Below, piece by piece: positions 15,001-30,000 of a stretch of 64,000 nucleotides of DNA; position 1 is the first letter of the stretch, and each line of letters starts with the position of its first letter. Below the pieces are notes generated by a model, which had not been told where the DNA came from, did no database searches, and saw only the letters and a program-made list of their open reading frames with translations. The translations under genes and the position numbers were made by a program. The stretch is from Euptelea pleiosperma (lineage: Eukaryota > Streptophyta > Magnoliopsida > Ranunculales > Eupteleaceae): contig CM068553.1 of NCBI GenBank assembly GCA_035048495.1, forward strand, positions 16,493,190 through 16,557,189, given 5' to 3'.

Positions 15001-18000
15001 TATCATCCATGCCCAACTTGCTTATAGTGTCACCTAATGGAAAAGGCCCAAAAGCTTTAGTAAACACATCAGCTAATTGATCATAGGAACGAGTATATGG
15101 AGTAGAAATTATCCCAGACGAAATCTACTCACGAGCAAAGTGGAGATCAACTTTTATACGCTTGGTCCTCTCATGATAGACTGAGTTAGAGGCTACATGA
15201 ATAGTTGTCTGATTATCACAGCGACGAGGCATAGGAGAAGTGATAGAAAAATCCAGTTTAATCACAAGGGTTCTCAACCAAAGAAACTCAAATGAACCTT
15301 GAACCATAGCTCTGTATTCAACCTCAGCACTTCAGGGAGAAACAATTGACTGTTTCTTGCTCCTCCAAGATGTCCCCCTAGAAAGGTGCTGAACTCTATA
15401 GTAGATCTCCTATCAGTGGTGGAACCAGCCCAATCAACATTTGTATACCCTACAATATCTAAGTTGAAAAGTCTCGGTTGTCAATTTCAATAATCTTTAG
15501 CTCTTCTGTATATTATATCGCTAAGTTAGAAGTTTGTTGAAGACTGAAGCATCAAAGATCAAGTGGCCTTCATCAACTCGAAAAAGACTTAAAGATGAAG
15601 AAGAACAACCCAAGTGTTCAAGCACAACTAAAAATAGAGTCAAAACTCAACCATGAAGATTTAAAACAAATGATCAAAAGTACGCTCTCACTCTACGAAT
15701 GTTCAACTATCAAGAATCTCGTGTTGCGGATATTTACGTACATCTAAGGGTACACCGCGCATTTGCCAGCGAATCAAAATTAACCCTAGATAACTCTCTG
15801 TTCTTATGGTATCGTTTGGAAACTATCCTATTGACATAGGATAGTTATAATAAAATATTTAAAATTTTTCAGAGATCTGCAAGGACTGGCAGACCGACCA
15901 CTTTGAGCGGCCGACCGGAGTCTTTTGACTCTCACCGGTAGACCGGTCAAAAGGTACGGTCGACCAGACCCCTCTATACAAGTTTTTCTTACTCTGACCA
16001 AAGCGGCCGATCGGACACATTGTGCGGCCGACCCCACCCTTTCCGGATCTCGTTTTGACTCGATATTTTCGGCGAGTTTAAGCGCACTTTGACCCTTCAA
16101 ACGGCTATTTTCGATTCGTTTATCTTGAGTGGAGGCTGGCATATAAATTAGAGCCTTCTCCCCTCATAAGAATCAACCCAATCAAGAGATCTCTAAACTC
16201 CCATCCTTTGATTATTATCCTTTGAGTCTAAAGATTTGGAATTTGAAAGAGCTTCACCTGAGCTAATCCGGTTCATCTTTTGTGAAGGCTCTAGATTGTT
16301 TGAGAGAGCTTCGCTTGATCAAATCTAGATCATCTTATGTAAAGGCTGCTCTAATTGTTTGAAGAGACTACAAAGCGTATTGATTCTACAATTATCTTCT
16401 AGGGAGAAGAGGATTATCTGTGATAGTCTCTATGGTGAATACTTCTCCGAATGATTCTCCATTGGATCGGATTCATCTAAAGGTAAGTGTCTCAATGAAC
16501 AAACCATTTGAGATAGAATTCGAAATTATCAAACTTGATTATTTGTGATTGGTAGATGAGTAAGTACTCATCAAATTGAGTTGAGGAAGGTGGAATCCTT
16601 GAGAAAATTGATTCTCTAAAATACTATAGGCCTAGTGTGACTCTCTAGGTGTATCGAGAAGTAATTCTCGTTTAAAACGAGTTAAGGATTGTAGATCCAT
16701 GAGAAGAAAGCTTCCCTAAAAGACTACTGGACTAGGCTGACACTCTAGGTGAAAGAGAGGCGGTTCTTGTTAGATTGAGACTAAGTGAATCTTAATTGTT
16801 TGATTATTTATTTTGATTAGAAATGTTGTAATGCATAATTGAAATAATATAATACTACTCATGATGAGTATTGGACAGTGGACGTAAGTGCGGAGTCACC
16901 AAACTACTATAAATCTGAGTATCGTGTGATTGTGAATGTTTGCATATTTTGTCTCAAATTTTTCCATATCTATGTTCTGTGGATGAATCGTATTTTGATT
17001 GTTTGATCATTTTCCGCCTTGTGTGATCATTAATTTTTAATCTATATAGAATCCGCAAAGAAATTAAAAATTGTCGAATTCAACCCCCCCTCTAGGACAT
17101 AACGTGGTAATTAAAAGAGAATTTCGCAAGTGACCATTCCAAAAATACATGATACCACGCCCAAGACATGACTTCAAATGCTGAAGAATCCGGTACATGG
17201 TTTATAAATGAGGAACCCAAGGAACATGCCTGAACTGACTGACAACACTCACGGCATGAGTAATATCTAGTCTATTGATGGTCAGGTAAATCAAATTACC
17301 AACTAATCTCTAATATAATCCTAGTTTGATATAAGGTCTCATGTAGCAGCATGGAAAGAGTGGTCTGATCCATATGAGATGAAGTAGGGCGAGCTCCAAG
17401 TTTTCCAGTATTACTAAAAAGATCAAGGGTATGCTTTCTTTGAGAAACGAAGATGCCCTTCGCAGATCGAGAAACTTCAATTCCAAGAAAGTATTGAAGA
17501 GAACCCAGCTCAAAGGACTCGCTCATCTTTCGCTTAACGTGCTCGGTGAAGTCCAAATCATCTCTCATGACCACTATATCGTCAACGTTAACCATCAAAT
17601 CGTACAACCCTCCTGCCAAGTACACAAAATAAGTATGAGCAGTCTGGCATCGGTGAAATCTCATCTCAAGAACTGCTCGACAACCAAGAACAGGGTGACT
17701 GCTTAAGGCCATAAATTGCCTTTTGCAACTTACATACTTTGCCAGCATCCCCCTAAAGCTGAAAACCAGAACGCAGATCCATATATATTTCTTCCACTAG
17801 ATCTCCATGGTGGAAGACATTCTTCAAATCCAACTAAAATAGATGCCAATTAAGATTGACAACAATGGATGAAAGCACATGAACTGGGTTTTAGCAACAG
17901 GAGCAAATGTCTCAGAGTAGTCAACACCATAGTGGAATAAAACCCTTGGCAACCAAATGAGCGTTGTGTCACTTTATAGTACCATCAGCCTTGTACTTCA

Positions 18001-21000
18001 CTGTATACACCCACTTACAACCGACAATACTCTTCCCTTCAAGTAAACAAACTAAGTCCAATGTGCCATTCTTCTCAATGGCACAAATTTCCCGATGCAT
18101 AGCCTCACGCCACTCAGGCATATCCAAAGCCTCAAGTAAAGAATGGGGATTAGACAAAGGAAAGAGAAGTAATGAAGGCTTGGTATGAAGAATAAAGGTC
18201 CTTGTAGGAGACAAAATGAGAGATAGGGTGAGCAATACAAGTCCGTTTGCCTTTGCGTAATGCAATAATGAAATCAGAATCAGTAATTGAAGCAAGATCT
18301 GTAAGGAACAAAATAGGAGTTCTAGAAGAAGTACCTGAGAATGAAGAAGGTGCGAGGGTGGTGCTTGTCTCTATTGTCTAACGTAGGTAATCAACTGTTG
18401 TGGAGCCCCTGCAGTTGGAAAAGATGAGGAAGGACCAGATGAAGAATGAACTGGAAGTGGTAACGAAATGGAAGATGGAAGAGTGAGAGGAGGGAAGTAG
18501 TAAATATCCTCAAAAAACGTAATATCCATTGAAATGTAGAACCTCTTGCAATTAGGATCAAAACACTTGTACCCTTTATGCTGATTTGAATATCCTAAGA
18601 AAATACATTTGATGGATTTATTATCTAATTTGTTCAGGGAAATGAACAAAGCAAAACAAATATAAGATATGCAGGTTTAAGGACATGAAGGGGAGACTTA
18701 CCATTCAAAATGCGATATGGCATGCGATTGATCAAACAATAGGCAGTATGAACAGAAACACACCAATACGACTTTGGAACATGCATGCCACATACAAGGA
18801 ACAACCCACTTCAAGGAGATGGTGATTCTTGACATCTACAACTCCATTTTGCTGAGGAGTGCGAGCACATGAATATTGATGCTCAATACCATTCTCCTAA
18901 AGATACTGAGTAAAAGGATAAGATGAATATTCACCACCGTGATCAGATCTTAAACACTAAATATTGCAGTCAGATTGAGTTTGCACCATCTTAATAATGA
19001 AACCTATCGATGAACATTGGGTCCCCATACAGAAAATGAACAACATTTTATGACTGCGATTCATTTAAAGGGATAGGAAGAACGGATATGTTTTGATAAC
19101 TGACAAACCACACACATAAATATTGAAATTTCATTAATTGAATGTGAGGTTGGAAACATAAAACATAATGTTTTCATAGTAACATAACCTAGTTTAGCAT
19201 GCCACAAGGCAATGCTTTCGCTACTAGCCTACTACAATCAGTGATTTTAAATGCTAAGGCGTTAAGCAAGGTGCTTCACGAGCCAAAGCCTTAAGGCGCA
19301 AGCCTCAAGGCATAAGGCGTAAGCCTCTCGAACATGCATTTTAAAATAGCTAAATTATTAAATACGAAAAAATTATGCCAATTCACATTTCAATATCCAA
19401 ATCCAAATTCTAAACCCATCAAAATCAAATTAATAGAGTACCACAATCATATTCATAGTTTTCATTCTTCCATATCCAAAGTTTGGAACTCGTTTTTTTT
19501 TAATAAGTGAAGACTTTATTGAAAAACAAAGAACTATACAAACTCCAAGGCTAAACGAGGTCGAGATGACCAAAGTTTGGAACTCATCAAAATCAAATTA
19601 TAGGTGTTCCTCATCCATAGTTTCATACTTCCAACTTTCCCTTTCCAAGTCTATTAATACAAAAACAAAACTTAAAGAGTGTAACAGCCACTCTAATCCA
19701 ATGGATTTAAACGTGAAGGCCTGGGGTAAGGCACTTCAATGGCCTAAAGTGTGAGGCATAATCCTCACGAACATGCCTTTTAAATAAATACTGGAAATAA
19801 AAAAGTAAATAAATAGGATAATTCAATAAAAAGATAGATTTAGTTAAATTTGTGAAAAAATAACTTTAATCTATTTCATGTGGGGAAAAGAAATGTTTTT
19901 GTTACTTTTATTTAAGCTAGAATAGCTTAATATTATTTAATTACGATTTATCAAAAAAAAATTGATTTTTTTAAGGTAAGTTGCCCCTCACTGACAGACA
20001 TGTGAGGCGCAAGCTTCTGAGACAAGGCATTAAAAAAGGTGTAAAAGGCGTGATGCGTAAGCCTTTCTTAAAGCCTCAATAGACAAGGCGTAAGCTTCAT
20101 AGGCTTTTAAGCCTTCTTTTTTTTTGGATAAGTAACTTTTAAGCATTTTTAATAAGCTTTAGGGCATTTTGGGAAAGCCCTGCCCCGAGGCGAAACTCAA
20201 GGCATAAGCCTCAAATGCCTTTTGAAACATGGACTACAATCAAAAGTATATAAACAATTTAAAGGCAAAGAAGAATAAGGTTCCTAGCAGATGACTCTCC
20301 CTGATGATAGAGATACAAGCCATCTCTCACAACCCACACCAAAAATCTTCCTCGTACCCAAGTCTTGAAATATACAATGAGTAGGAAAAGGTTACACTAC
20401 AATTCAAAGATTTGGAGACACTACTAACGGGGAGTAAATTAGTAGTAAATTTGGGAACACGTAACACACTAGACAAAGTAAGAGAAGGGGACGATGTCAT
20501 AGAACCAGTATGCTGAACAGAGAAATATGAACCATCAGCAAGTCGTACAGATTGATGTAGGTGAGAAAAATGATAAGAGTAGGTAAGGCGTACCAGCCAT
20601 ATGATCAAATGCTCCTGAATCAATAATCCAAGTGAGTAGTGATGAGGAATTAAAAATGAAGGGTAGTACTTAAGGAAGATGCAAAAGAGATAGAAGGCTT
20701 GGAAGAGAGATGCAGCTCAATCACTGAAGCTCAAGAGCATCTGTCTGAGACATAGTGACAGTATTTGGAGAGGAAGAATAAGGTAAACTCCCTCAACCAT
20801 CTGGAGCCATCCCCTACTACTCTAGACCACTATCCTCAAAAGGTTGTTGCATGGCCAGAAGGTTTACCATGAAGCCTATAGCAGGTCTCAAGAGTGTGTC
20901 CAAGCCTATTGTAATACGTGCAGAAGAATCTGCCTCGTCCGCTAGTACCTCTACCTCGACCTCTACCATCAGATGTGCTCCCTCGACCATCAATACTCCC

Positions 21001-24000
21001 CATGGTGTCTATTACAAAAATTGTCCTCTCTTGGACAACAATTGGAGTAGTCATCACTGAGTGTCTAGCCTCCTCAGTGTAGACAATAGAAAAAATGGAT
21101 TGTAGGGAAGAAGCGGTGAGGTTGCCAAAGATTTCAATTTCGGTCCAGGTCGAAATCAAAATTTCAGGCGAAATTTCTGATTAATTTTCGAAATTTCAAT
21201 GAAATCATGGAAAAATTATAAATGATAAAATTAATATCCTTTGTTTATAGAAAGTTAGAAACAAATTTGTATCTCTTTCTCTCTCTATAATCTCACACAA
21301 GATAAGGGAATCTTAATTTTTGCCATTAAAATGGAAAGAATGCCTTAATAGAGAAGTTCTCTTTTGATATTGAACTATTAAGGGGCCGAAATTTTGGGGA
21401 TTTCAATTTCAGTCTTGCCCCCGAAACCTTGGTGGTTGTTATAATCTGAGTCCGCGGGGACTCGTACTTGGCTCTCAGTCCGGCTAAATACTAAAATACC
21501 CTGCGCTGATCTTCCATCTTTCCGACAATCTCTCTGCCCTCCAAGATCAAGGAGCTCACTCAAAGGCTCCAAACGACCATGTACCTCCCATCTACTCTTC
21601 AGTGCACCATAATACTTTGAAAATGACATATTTCCTTGCTTAAGAGTGGCAATCTCCTTGTGCAATTGGTAAATTCTAGGCATATTCTATTTGGAACCAT
21701 ATGTCTTATGTAAATCCTCCCACATCTCAGCAGTTCTATCATAAAAAATGAAGCTAGAGGAAATGTCTGGATCTATGGAGTTGAGAATCCACCCTATAAC
21801 AGCATCATTAGAGGATACCCAAGCATCTGCCCCTTTTTCATCTTCTCCACTTGGCTTTAATTTGTCCCGTCAAATAACCAAGTTTTTCCTTACTAGTCAA
21901 CATATGAACTGCCTGGGACCATATAAAAAATTATTGGCATAAAACTTAGTTGAAATAATAGAAAGAGCGGAATCCGACTGCCCAACTACAACTTTACGCT
22001 CCATTTTAGCTAAACAGAATCGCAAAAAATGCCTGAAAAGTCTCAAAAAATCAATTTGACTCCACTAATGCACATCGGAGGCATAAATAATCTATTTTCA
22101 CGGATTTTATATACCAGTTTTAATGCTCGAAAATTATCTATTTGCAACTGCTGTGCCTCAATTGTGCTCCGGTGAGGTGCAATTGATAAGGCACACACTT
22201 TATGCACCATCGCATGCACCTGGCTCGAAGTGCAAGGCGCATGACTCAGGTAAATGCCCCAATTCCAATTGACATAAGTTTTGTACATAACAGATTGTTG
22301 TATGCTTGCATATTATATAAACTACTGTGTTCTAACATATTATTTTGTGTCTAGGTATCTAAAATAAAGTCTAAGAGGAATAAAATAAATTGTTACCCTG
22401 TACTGTTGTGTTCTACAACAGCTTACAGCACAACCTTAATAACTCAATGGCTTCATTTTATGCCTTTAGAATTGCTTACTTGTCTGTGCTTTTGTGTTTG
22501 ATATGCTTGTTTGGAATCATTTAATACACTGTTGCTTACTTTAGTAGTGGTTGGTAGGTTGGAGCATACTCAGAGAAATCGCTATGCTAAACATGGCAGA
22601 TAACGTTACATATGATTACATTACTTTACATCATATATTATTACATTAAATCCATATATCATATATGATTACATTACATCACATCCATAAATTTATAATT
22701 ATAAAATGTCTAGAAAAGATTTTTCAATTTTTTAAAATTTTTTTGTAATTTTCTACTATTTATTTATTCAATAATATTTTTCAACATATTTCACCTCACT
22801 TCAAAAAGGCACACACCTTGCCTTGCGCATTGTGCGCCTTTCACTTCCAACTACACTGCCTCCGATAACAGGCAGTGTAGAAGTATGGTATTTTCTATCC
22901 AAAAAATTATGGTATTTTCTTTTGAGTTAGGTCAGAACCTCTTGGTAAAAGTAAGACCGCAAAGGCAATGAAATTTGGATTAACAAGAGATCGTAACCCA
23001 GATGATACATTACAGTTGCCTTAAATGCATAAGAGAGGCACAACCGAAAATTACAAGCAGCAACACAAATATTTATCAAGTGAGAAAACTAAACAACAAT
23101 CACCAACAAAGCTATTTACCTTGTTTTTGAACGCACTACCCATGAATACAGGTACAAATTTGCGAGATATTGTAGCCCTGCGGATTGCCATCTACTCAAA
23201 CGAAATCAGAATATAAATTTCAGGACATGTAAGCAGTAAGCACAGATCAATATTTTTCAGGAATAAACTACAGATGAAAATAGAAATAAGCACAAGTGCA
23301 TATTTCTCGAGCAAGGCATGCAAATGAACTGAAAATGTGTGAATGGTTATGGCACTTTAAAACTAGAATTTTCTTAAGAAAATAAACTTTCAAGTCCAGT
23401 TCCATGTGGTTTACATAGAATGGGGCTGGACCATCCATTATATAGGCCACTCCTAGAGATCAGCTAGCCCAGAAATCAGCCCTATCAGGGGGTCATAGCC
23501 ATCCGATAAATTCACCTTCTCTTTGTATGTGTGTACAGCAAAAATTCCACTATCCTTATATTTTTTTCAATCTAAGGGCTATGGACTGTGGTCCAAGAGG
23601 TAGCCAAATGATCCCCCAGCCCCCACAAAATGAACCATGTAGATGATAGACAGGGAAGAAGCATGAATATACATGTTCAGACACTCTACCAAACACAACC
23701 ACATACTGAACTTGTGAATATTTCAACAGTGGGCGCATCATAAAGGGTGGTAAAAGAGAATACAAATAGCGAGTAACAAGAGAAGATATAAGCATCCAAA
23801 AAGAAATAAAGGAATACTAGCCACATTAACTTGCACATTCTGCAAGTCCCCACCCAAAAAGTTTAGTTATCTATACCAAGCAGCTCATTGAAATACCAAT
23901 GAGAAGAAAGGACTACAGCATTAAGATAAACAAAAGGACATGAACTCGCAAAGTCATACAAAAGCATTCTTTTTCAACGCACCTCAAGGTCACTGGGTGA

Positions 24001-27000
24001 AATGGGCTCATCATTGAGAAAAGCTTCAGCGAGTTTATCATCAACCTCAGATACCATTTCTATTAGTTCACGCCGCTTTTCTGCAACTAAAGCCTCCATA
24101 TCGGAAGGAATATCTGAAGTGACAACTTTTTCACTACAAAAAGCAACATAATAAACAGAAAATGCTGAAAATGTGAAGTAAATGTCCATTCAGAAAATTA
24201 AGCAGATCAAAAGATAAAGAACAAACCCACTGGAACCATGAAATAAATAAGCCTTCAACTGCACAAGATCCACAAGACCCTGAAATTCCTCCTCTAAGCC
24301 AATTGGAACTTGCAAAGCTGCGCTGTGATGCCGGAGCTTAGACCTTGCCTGCACAAGAAAAACTCTGCAATCAGCACGTCAATGCAGAAATTTTTCAAAA
24401 TTCAATGCCATCACTTGCAACAAACTTGAACAACTTTCCAATGGTAAAATGGAAAAAAAAAAGTATGTGGATAAAAAAGAACACAGAAGTATTGGAACAT
24501 ATGCATAAATTTTATAAGAACATCAAGTGTACATCATTGGAGTAAAGGCTAAACGGAAAGGATGATTATTGGCACCAAAATGCAGGATCATGTATAAAGG
24601 TCTTCCCAGACATTCCAAAGCCCATATTATGTCATTATTTGGAGCCTTGCTTGTTCCAAGGATTCTGTTAGATCTTTGTGGGTTATGTTACCCAAGTGCA
24701 GCAAGACACGGCTAAGGTATGTCATGGACATGACATTTACACTTAAAGAACAAAGTGTGCGACATGGGTACAACATCCATTTCGAAGTGTCCAGGTAACA
24801 CAGTTTGTGGGATTAATCTTCATTATGATGTCATGAGGATCCATGGATGCAGGATTTCAGACAAACTAGCCAATGTCACAGTTGCAATTAGAGAGCTTTT
24901 GTGTCACAAGGTAGATGAAAGCAATGCTTCTTAACTTTTCTAACGAATCGATCCTTTTGGAGCTTTTCCAGAACTAAGGAAGAGTTTGCTGGAACCATCA
25001 TCTACGCAATTTTCTCTTTTCTATCTGTAAATCATCAAATGCTAGCCCGATGCAGCATCTGATTTTTTTGGCTATAATGCATTTTAAGAATTTTGAAATT
25101 GAACTCTAACAAGAGTAGCTAAAGAAATCCACGACCTATAAGCTATGAAAAAGTTCAAGGGGTGTTCTTGGATACCCAAACATAGAGTATCCATGACAAA
25201 AAGATCTAAAAATTTCTCTTGGTTATTACTTGCAGAATCAGACTCCATCAGCGTCATATTTGGTTGAAGTAAAGGTTGTGCACCTTAAAAGTTCATGGTG
25301 CTAAGGTCAAACCAAATTTTCACTCCCATCACACTTTAAATTTGGTTGAATCAGTTCTGACACGGCCAACTTATCTCAGCATCGGGGGAAATGATACGAG
25401 TTGATTATTCAAGTGACTCAAACAAGTTGTACGAAATTTAGAAATGTACTTTTTTTGCAACTCAGCCAAGTCATCACCCAACTCGTATCAGCAAGGATGA
25501 TGATTGTCTAGTAAGTCTCCGGGAAAAAGACAAGCAAGAAAGACTGGTACGCGGTCATAGAGAAAATCCAACGAAGAATAATTGAACTGGAGCAATCGGT
25601 ACGGTGGCTATCGCTCCCTGGAAGAGTCAAACTGATAAAGGTGGTGCTGGGAAAGATTTGATAGAACCTTGACAGGGGTGGAAGAACGTATAGATCAAAT
25701 CATGAGAGAATTGTTATGGAACGGCACAGTCAAAGGGTAGTATGGAAAACGGTTTGCCAACCAGGTGTCACGGTGGGAGTGTCAGCCGAATGCTCAGAGC
25801 TTAGAGTTGCTACAGTATGCATCATCGGTTATAATCATTACTTTGTCAACTATCCTCATTGGTTGCTTTCACACTCATTGTGCTACTACTCTAAAAGATT
25901 CTTTTTCATTTTATCTAATTTTATCTGCTTATCAAAAATAAAATAAAAATTTATCATTGTTTTTAATTGGTTAAAGCCATAAAGTTCAGAAAATTATATC
26001 TTTTCAGAGATCATTCCATATACAACCATATTAGTTTTTAGTTAGCTGAGAAACTTCATATGTACTCTCCAAGGTTTACTGCAACCTGTAACTCTATCTA
26101 TCTGCATTTTAAAATAAGCTTAAAGTGAACCATATTTTATATTTCAAGGCATTAAGCCCCACCATCTTATCCAGTTAAAAGTCAATCTGCATAAAAAAAA
26201 AAAACAATAACGATATCCTGCAACTAGGGACAGCAAAATGATTATAATGTTCATAAATAGATGTACTAGCCTCACTCAAATGTTGTACTGTATGTATACG
26301 ATGTAACTGAGTAGATCAAACAAAGATTTTTAGCATTTTTCAATAAAGTTATAGAATGTTTACCTGATTGAGAACTTTCCAAGGATCTGCTCCCATTCTA
26401 TCAAGTTTGTTAATAAATGCTACTCTTGGAACTTCATATCTTCTCATTTGCCGATCAACAGTAATTGACTGACTTTGCACACCACCAACGCTACAAAGGA
26501 CAAGTATGGCACCATCAAGAACACGCAAAGCTCTTTCAACTTCAATCGTGAAGTCAACATGGCCTGGAGTGTCAATAATATTAACCTGCACCAGATCAAG
26601 TATGGATATATATATATATATATAAGAAATCCAAAATGTCTTGAAGCTGTCATCAATATGTACATCAACCATGTGAAAGTGAAACACATCTTAAGAAAAA
26701 CTAGAACTTTTATTTGATATACATTATGCAGTAGGACAATATCCACAATATGTTTGAACTTTGAAGTGCCTCAATAATCTAACCAACAAATTTCCAAGAA
26801 AAACTAGTATGCAAATGGTTGCATACTTTGGAGTATGTAAATATAGACAGAAAGCAACATGTAACAACCAAACCCCCGGTTAACCCTGGTTAAGGAGAGA
26901 GGTTGCGGAAAAATTTGGGTTAACAGGGGGTTTGGATGTTATGTGTCACCTTCTGGCCACATTTGCATACTCTAAAAGTATGCAACCATTTCCATACTAG

Positions 27001-30000
27001 TTTTTTTCCCAAATTTCCAACCCTCTTGCAAGTGTGGGATGTTTGGTTAGGTTCTCAACGACCTATTCTGAAAATTTCATTTCAACAAGGAAAAAAAAAA
27101 GTTAAAAGAATAAACATGTTTGGCCTCACAGACCATGTACTCAGTGAACTACAGCAAAATATACAATTTTTCCTTTGGACTTTCAGCCTCCCTGTAGATA
27201 TGATTAACCGCCCTCACAATTGAATAAAAAAAGAATATGCCTGAACAGAATATTACAGCTATGGGGAAGTTGTTGATGAGGACATCACGTCCTTACCTAG
27301 AGTATACGGCGGAGGAGGAAAACTGGGCCTGTACCCATGGCTTGGTATTTTGATGACAATGTGGACCCTGGTTGAGTTCTAATTGATTTACGGGAGCGGA
27401 AGACCCCACATGCATGTGCATCATGAAGCCTCCACATTGGAAATATGCATGTGGGCTGCGTAGGGAGTTTTTAGAGATTTTTATTGCTTTTCTAGGCTTA
27501 TTTTCATATTTTTTAGAGTTTTTGGTGTCTTTGCAATTTAGCCAAAGTTATGGGGCTCATTGTAATTTTACTTGATTAGGTTAAGTAGCTATTTTTTTAT
27601 TAGGTCATTAGATCTTATTAGTTATTTGGATGGTTGAGATTAGATTAGGTTAAGTGAGTTAGTATTTAAACTTTTTTCATTGTAATTGCTCATTAATGAC
27701 TTATGAATGATGAAATAGATCGACTTTTGCTCTTGAAAATTCTCTTATGGATTGTCCTCTTCTTCCTTGGTGAATCCAAGCTTCCTTAGTGTGAAACCAA
27801 GCTACTCGGTGCGAATCCGAAAGTAACTTCTATCTCTATCTCTCTCTTCATCTTCTTTTTTTCTTTTCCACCATTAATTCTTGCTGGTTAGTGCTGAAAA
27901 TCAGCACACAAACCCTAATTTCTTGAAACCCTAACCTAATATGGGGCTTTGTTCTAGACTTGCTCTAGACATAGCCCAGCCCTCCCTAGCCTAGCCGCAC
28001 CACTTCCTTAGCACCGTACTGCCTGCGGCACACCTTTTAGGCTTGCTGCCCCTGCAGCAATTTTCTGCACTTTTCCCCCTCTTGGTCTCATTCCCTAGCA
28101 ACACATCAACCCCAAGCCCTATGGCAATCACACTGCATACCACCAGAGTTCCAGAACCTGCAGCAACTTCCCAATCTGCTCCTAAACCCTTGCAGCATCA
28201 GTTTCTAACACCATAGAAGCCTGCTTCCCCTGCATAAACCTTTTTCCCTTCAGCCCTTCCAAAATCCTTAAACCCTAGCTTCCATACCTAATCCTAATTC
28301 TATCCTACTGTCCCCATAACCCCAGAAATTTGTAATAACCCTCTTCCCCCACATGCAGATATTAGGCCAGCACTGTAATGTTCTATTACAGCCTGCAATT
28401 TTGATTCCATACCCTTCCCTCCCCTAAGCCTTGATCTCACACTTCGTCCCTCCAAACCATAGAAGCCCTAACACCCATATAGCCTTTCCTATACACATTT
28501 CAGCCCCTATTAACCCTGTTGTACACCTCTATGCAGCACCCAAACCCTTACAATCCCATCTCCCAACACCCATAGTGCCTGCGGCACTCATTGGAGGTTA
28601 TTCTCCTTGACCCCATCAACCCCTAATTCCCTCCTCCTGTTCCATAGCCCTTAAATCCTAACCTAACCATTCCTATACCCACAACCTTCAAGAAACCTTA
28701 TAAACCTTTTTCTATTTATTTTATCTTGGAAAAAATCAAGTGAACCTACAAATGTTGGTTGAACACCCTAGCTAGTGGAAGTCCTTACTTCAATTGGGCC
28801 GCTCAATCAATAATTAAGGGTTTCATTGCTTGATTGTGAGATCTAGCCTTTGAAACAACTAACTTAATTAATTGCTGGCATTTCAGCATACTTGTGGTAA
28901 TTTTTACGGTAGTTTTATATTGTTTCATTATCCGTGGTAATTTATTTCTGATCATTGCATCTCATATAAGCTAGTTTTCATTATCATGCATCAGTTGTTC
29001 TTTATGGTGGACAAATGAAGTAGCTAATTATACTATTAATGAAACACGAAAGCAGCTTGGGCTTTCATTGCAGATCTCATACCTGTTAAGAACAAGTTTT
29101 ATTGGCATGCTAACATAGCAAACCAGACCATCCATATGATAAACGACCCAAAGGATTGGCCACATCGATGGGCAGCCCTACCCTACCACAATTGCACTTT
29201 TCCTCTATGAGAAACAGCCCTCTAAATTTTCCATTTTAAAATGGGGAAAAAAGTAAAAGAACCACTCTTTTTGCCATGTGGCATAGGTAAAGGGTCTGTG
29301 CCACACGGAAGGGAGCTGAGCTAGTCCAATAGGGGGACACTTAGGTCCTGCTACCTCTGTTGCCACATGTAGAAACCATGTAATGAGGAACAAAGAACTT
29401 TGTTCATCGATCGTCGATCGTGGATGATCGTGTGGAATCAACACCACACAAGAGGGTAGGGGGGGTATGATGGAATCAACACCACCGGAAACATGGTTCA
29501 AAGTACACGGTTTCGTTTCGGTTTCGCCTGTGGGTGAAACCGAAACGTTTCGGTAGTTTCGGTGGTTTCGGTCCGAAACTAGACGAAACCAAAGTGAAAC
29601 GAACGAAACACGTTTTTAATTTTTTTTTTTCAAAATTTACCAGAAAACGTCGCACCTGGTGCATCGTTTATTACTTCAATTTGTTTTTTTTTTATTATTA
29701 AAACCAACATATATATATATAATGTGCCACTTGGCACTGTTTTTTGGGACCAATGTCCCATAAATAAATGGCCCACCACCTAATAGACGTACACACCAAA
29801 AATCAGATTGATTAGTGATATCTAGCCATTGGATTGGAATGTTTTTCATGATGTGATTTCCAGCCATTGGATTTGAATTTTTTTTGGATATTCAGATTCA
29901 ATGGCTAGAGATCATGAATCAGGATGATTTTTTGTGTGTATGTCCATCAAGTATGTCCTATTCATATATGGGTTAGCGGGCCTGATTAGTTATTTCTGAC

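Larger units (their letters stand above)
19239..20232. mobile_element. hAT-like non-autonomous element with AAGGC(G) array
   Basis: It is flanked by ACTACAATCA at 19231-19240 and 20233-20242, an 8-bp TSD plus two matching bases. The ends CAGTGATTTTAAATGC and GCCTTTTGAAACATGG are imperfect inverted repeats. Both halves are packed with AAGGCG/AAGCCT motifs in both orientations. It interrupts the copia integrase-protease interval. Two LINE micro-insertions lie inside. Confidence 0.65.
14770..22010 (-). mobile_element. Copia LTR retrotransposon, broken, in intron 5
   Basis: This is a degenerate copia element on the same strand as mEF-G. From the 5' side it shows: gag from an ATG near 22003 (21683-21378); a zinc knuckle near 20910 with one Cys replaced ([14 protein letters not shown]); protease DSGAFDHM near 20600; integrase with RSDHGGEY and PQQNGV near 18.8-18.95 kb; [16 protein letters not shown] near 18.0 kb and VDDIVV near 17.58 kb; RNase H WRSKK...EVEYRAM near 15.3 kb. 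A purine tract then precedes TGTTGGATG at 14976, the likely start of its 3' LTR. Many stops are present. No 5' LTR is seen above 22010. It is split by insertions at ~15.47-17.13, 19.24-20.23 and 21.13-21.43 kb. Confidence 0.85.

Noticed and set aside
27274..28993. Possible host gene or lncRNA in the C-rich part of intron 1
   Set aside because: The stretch is bounded by perfect LTR ends and a 5-bp TSD and has no ORF.
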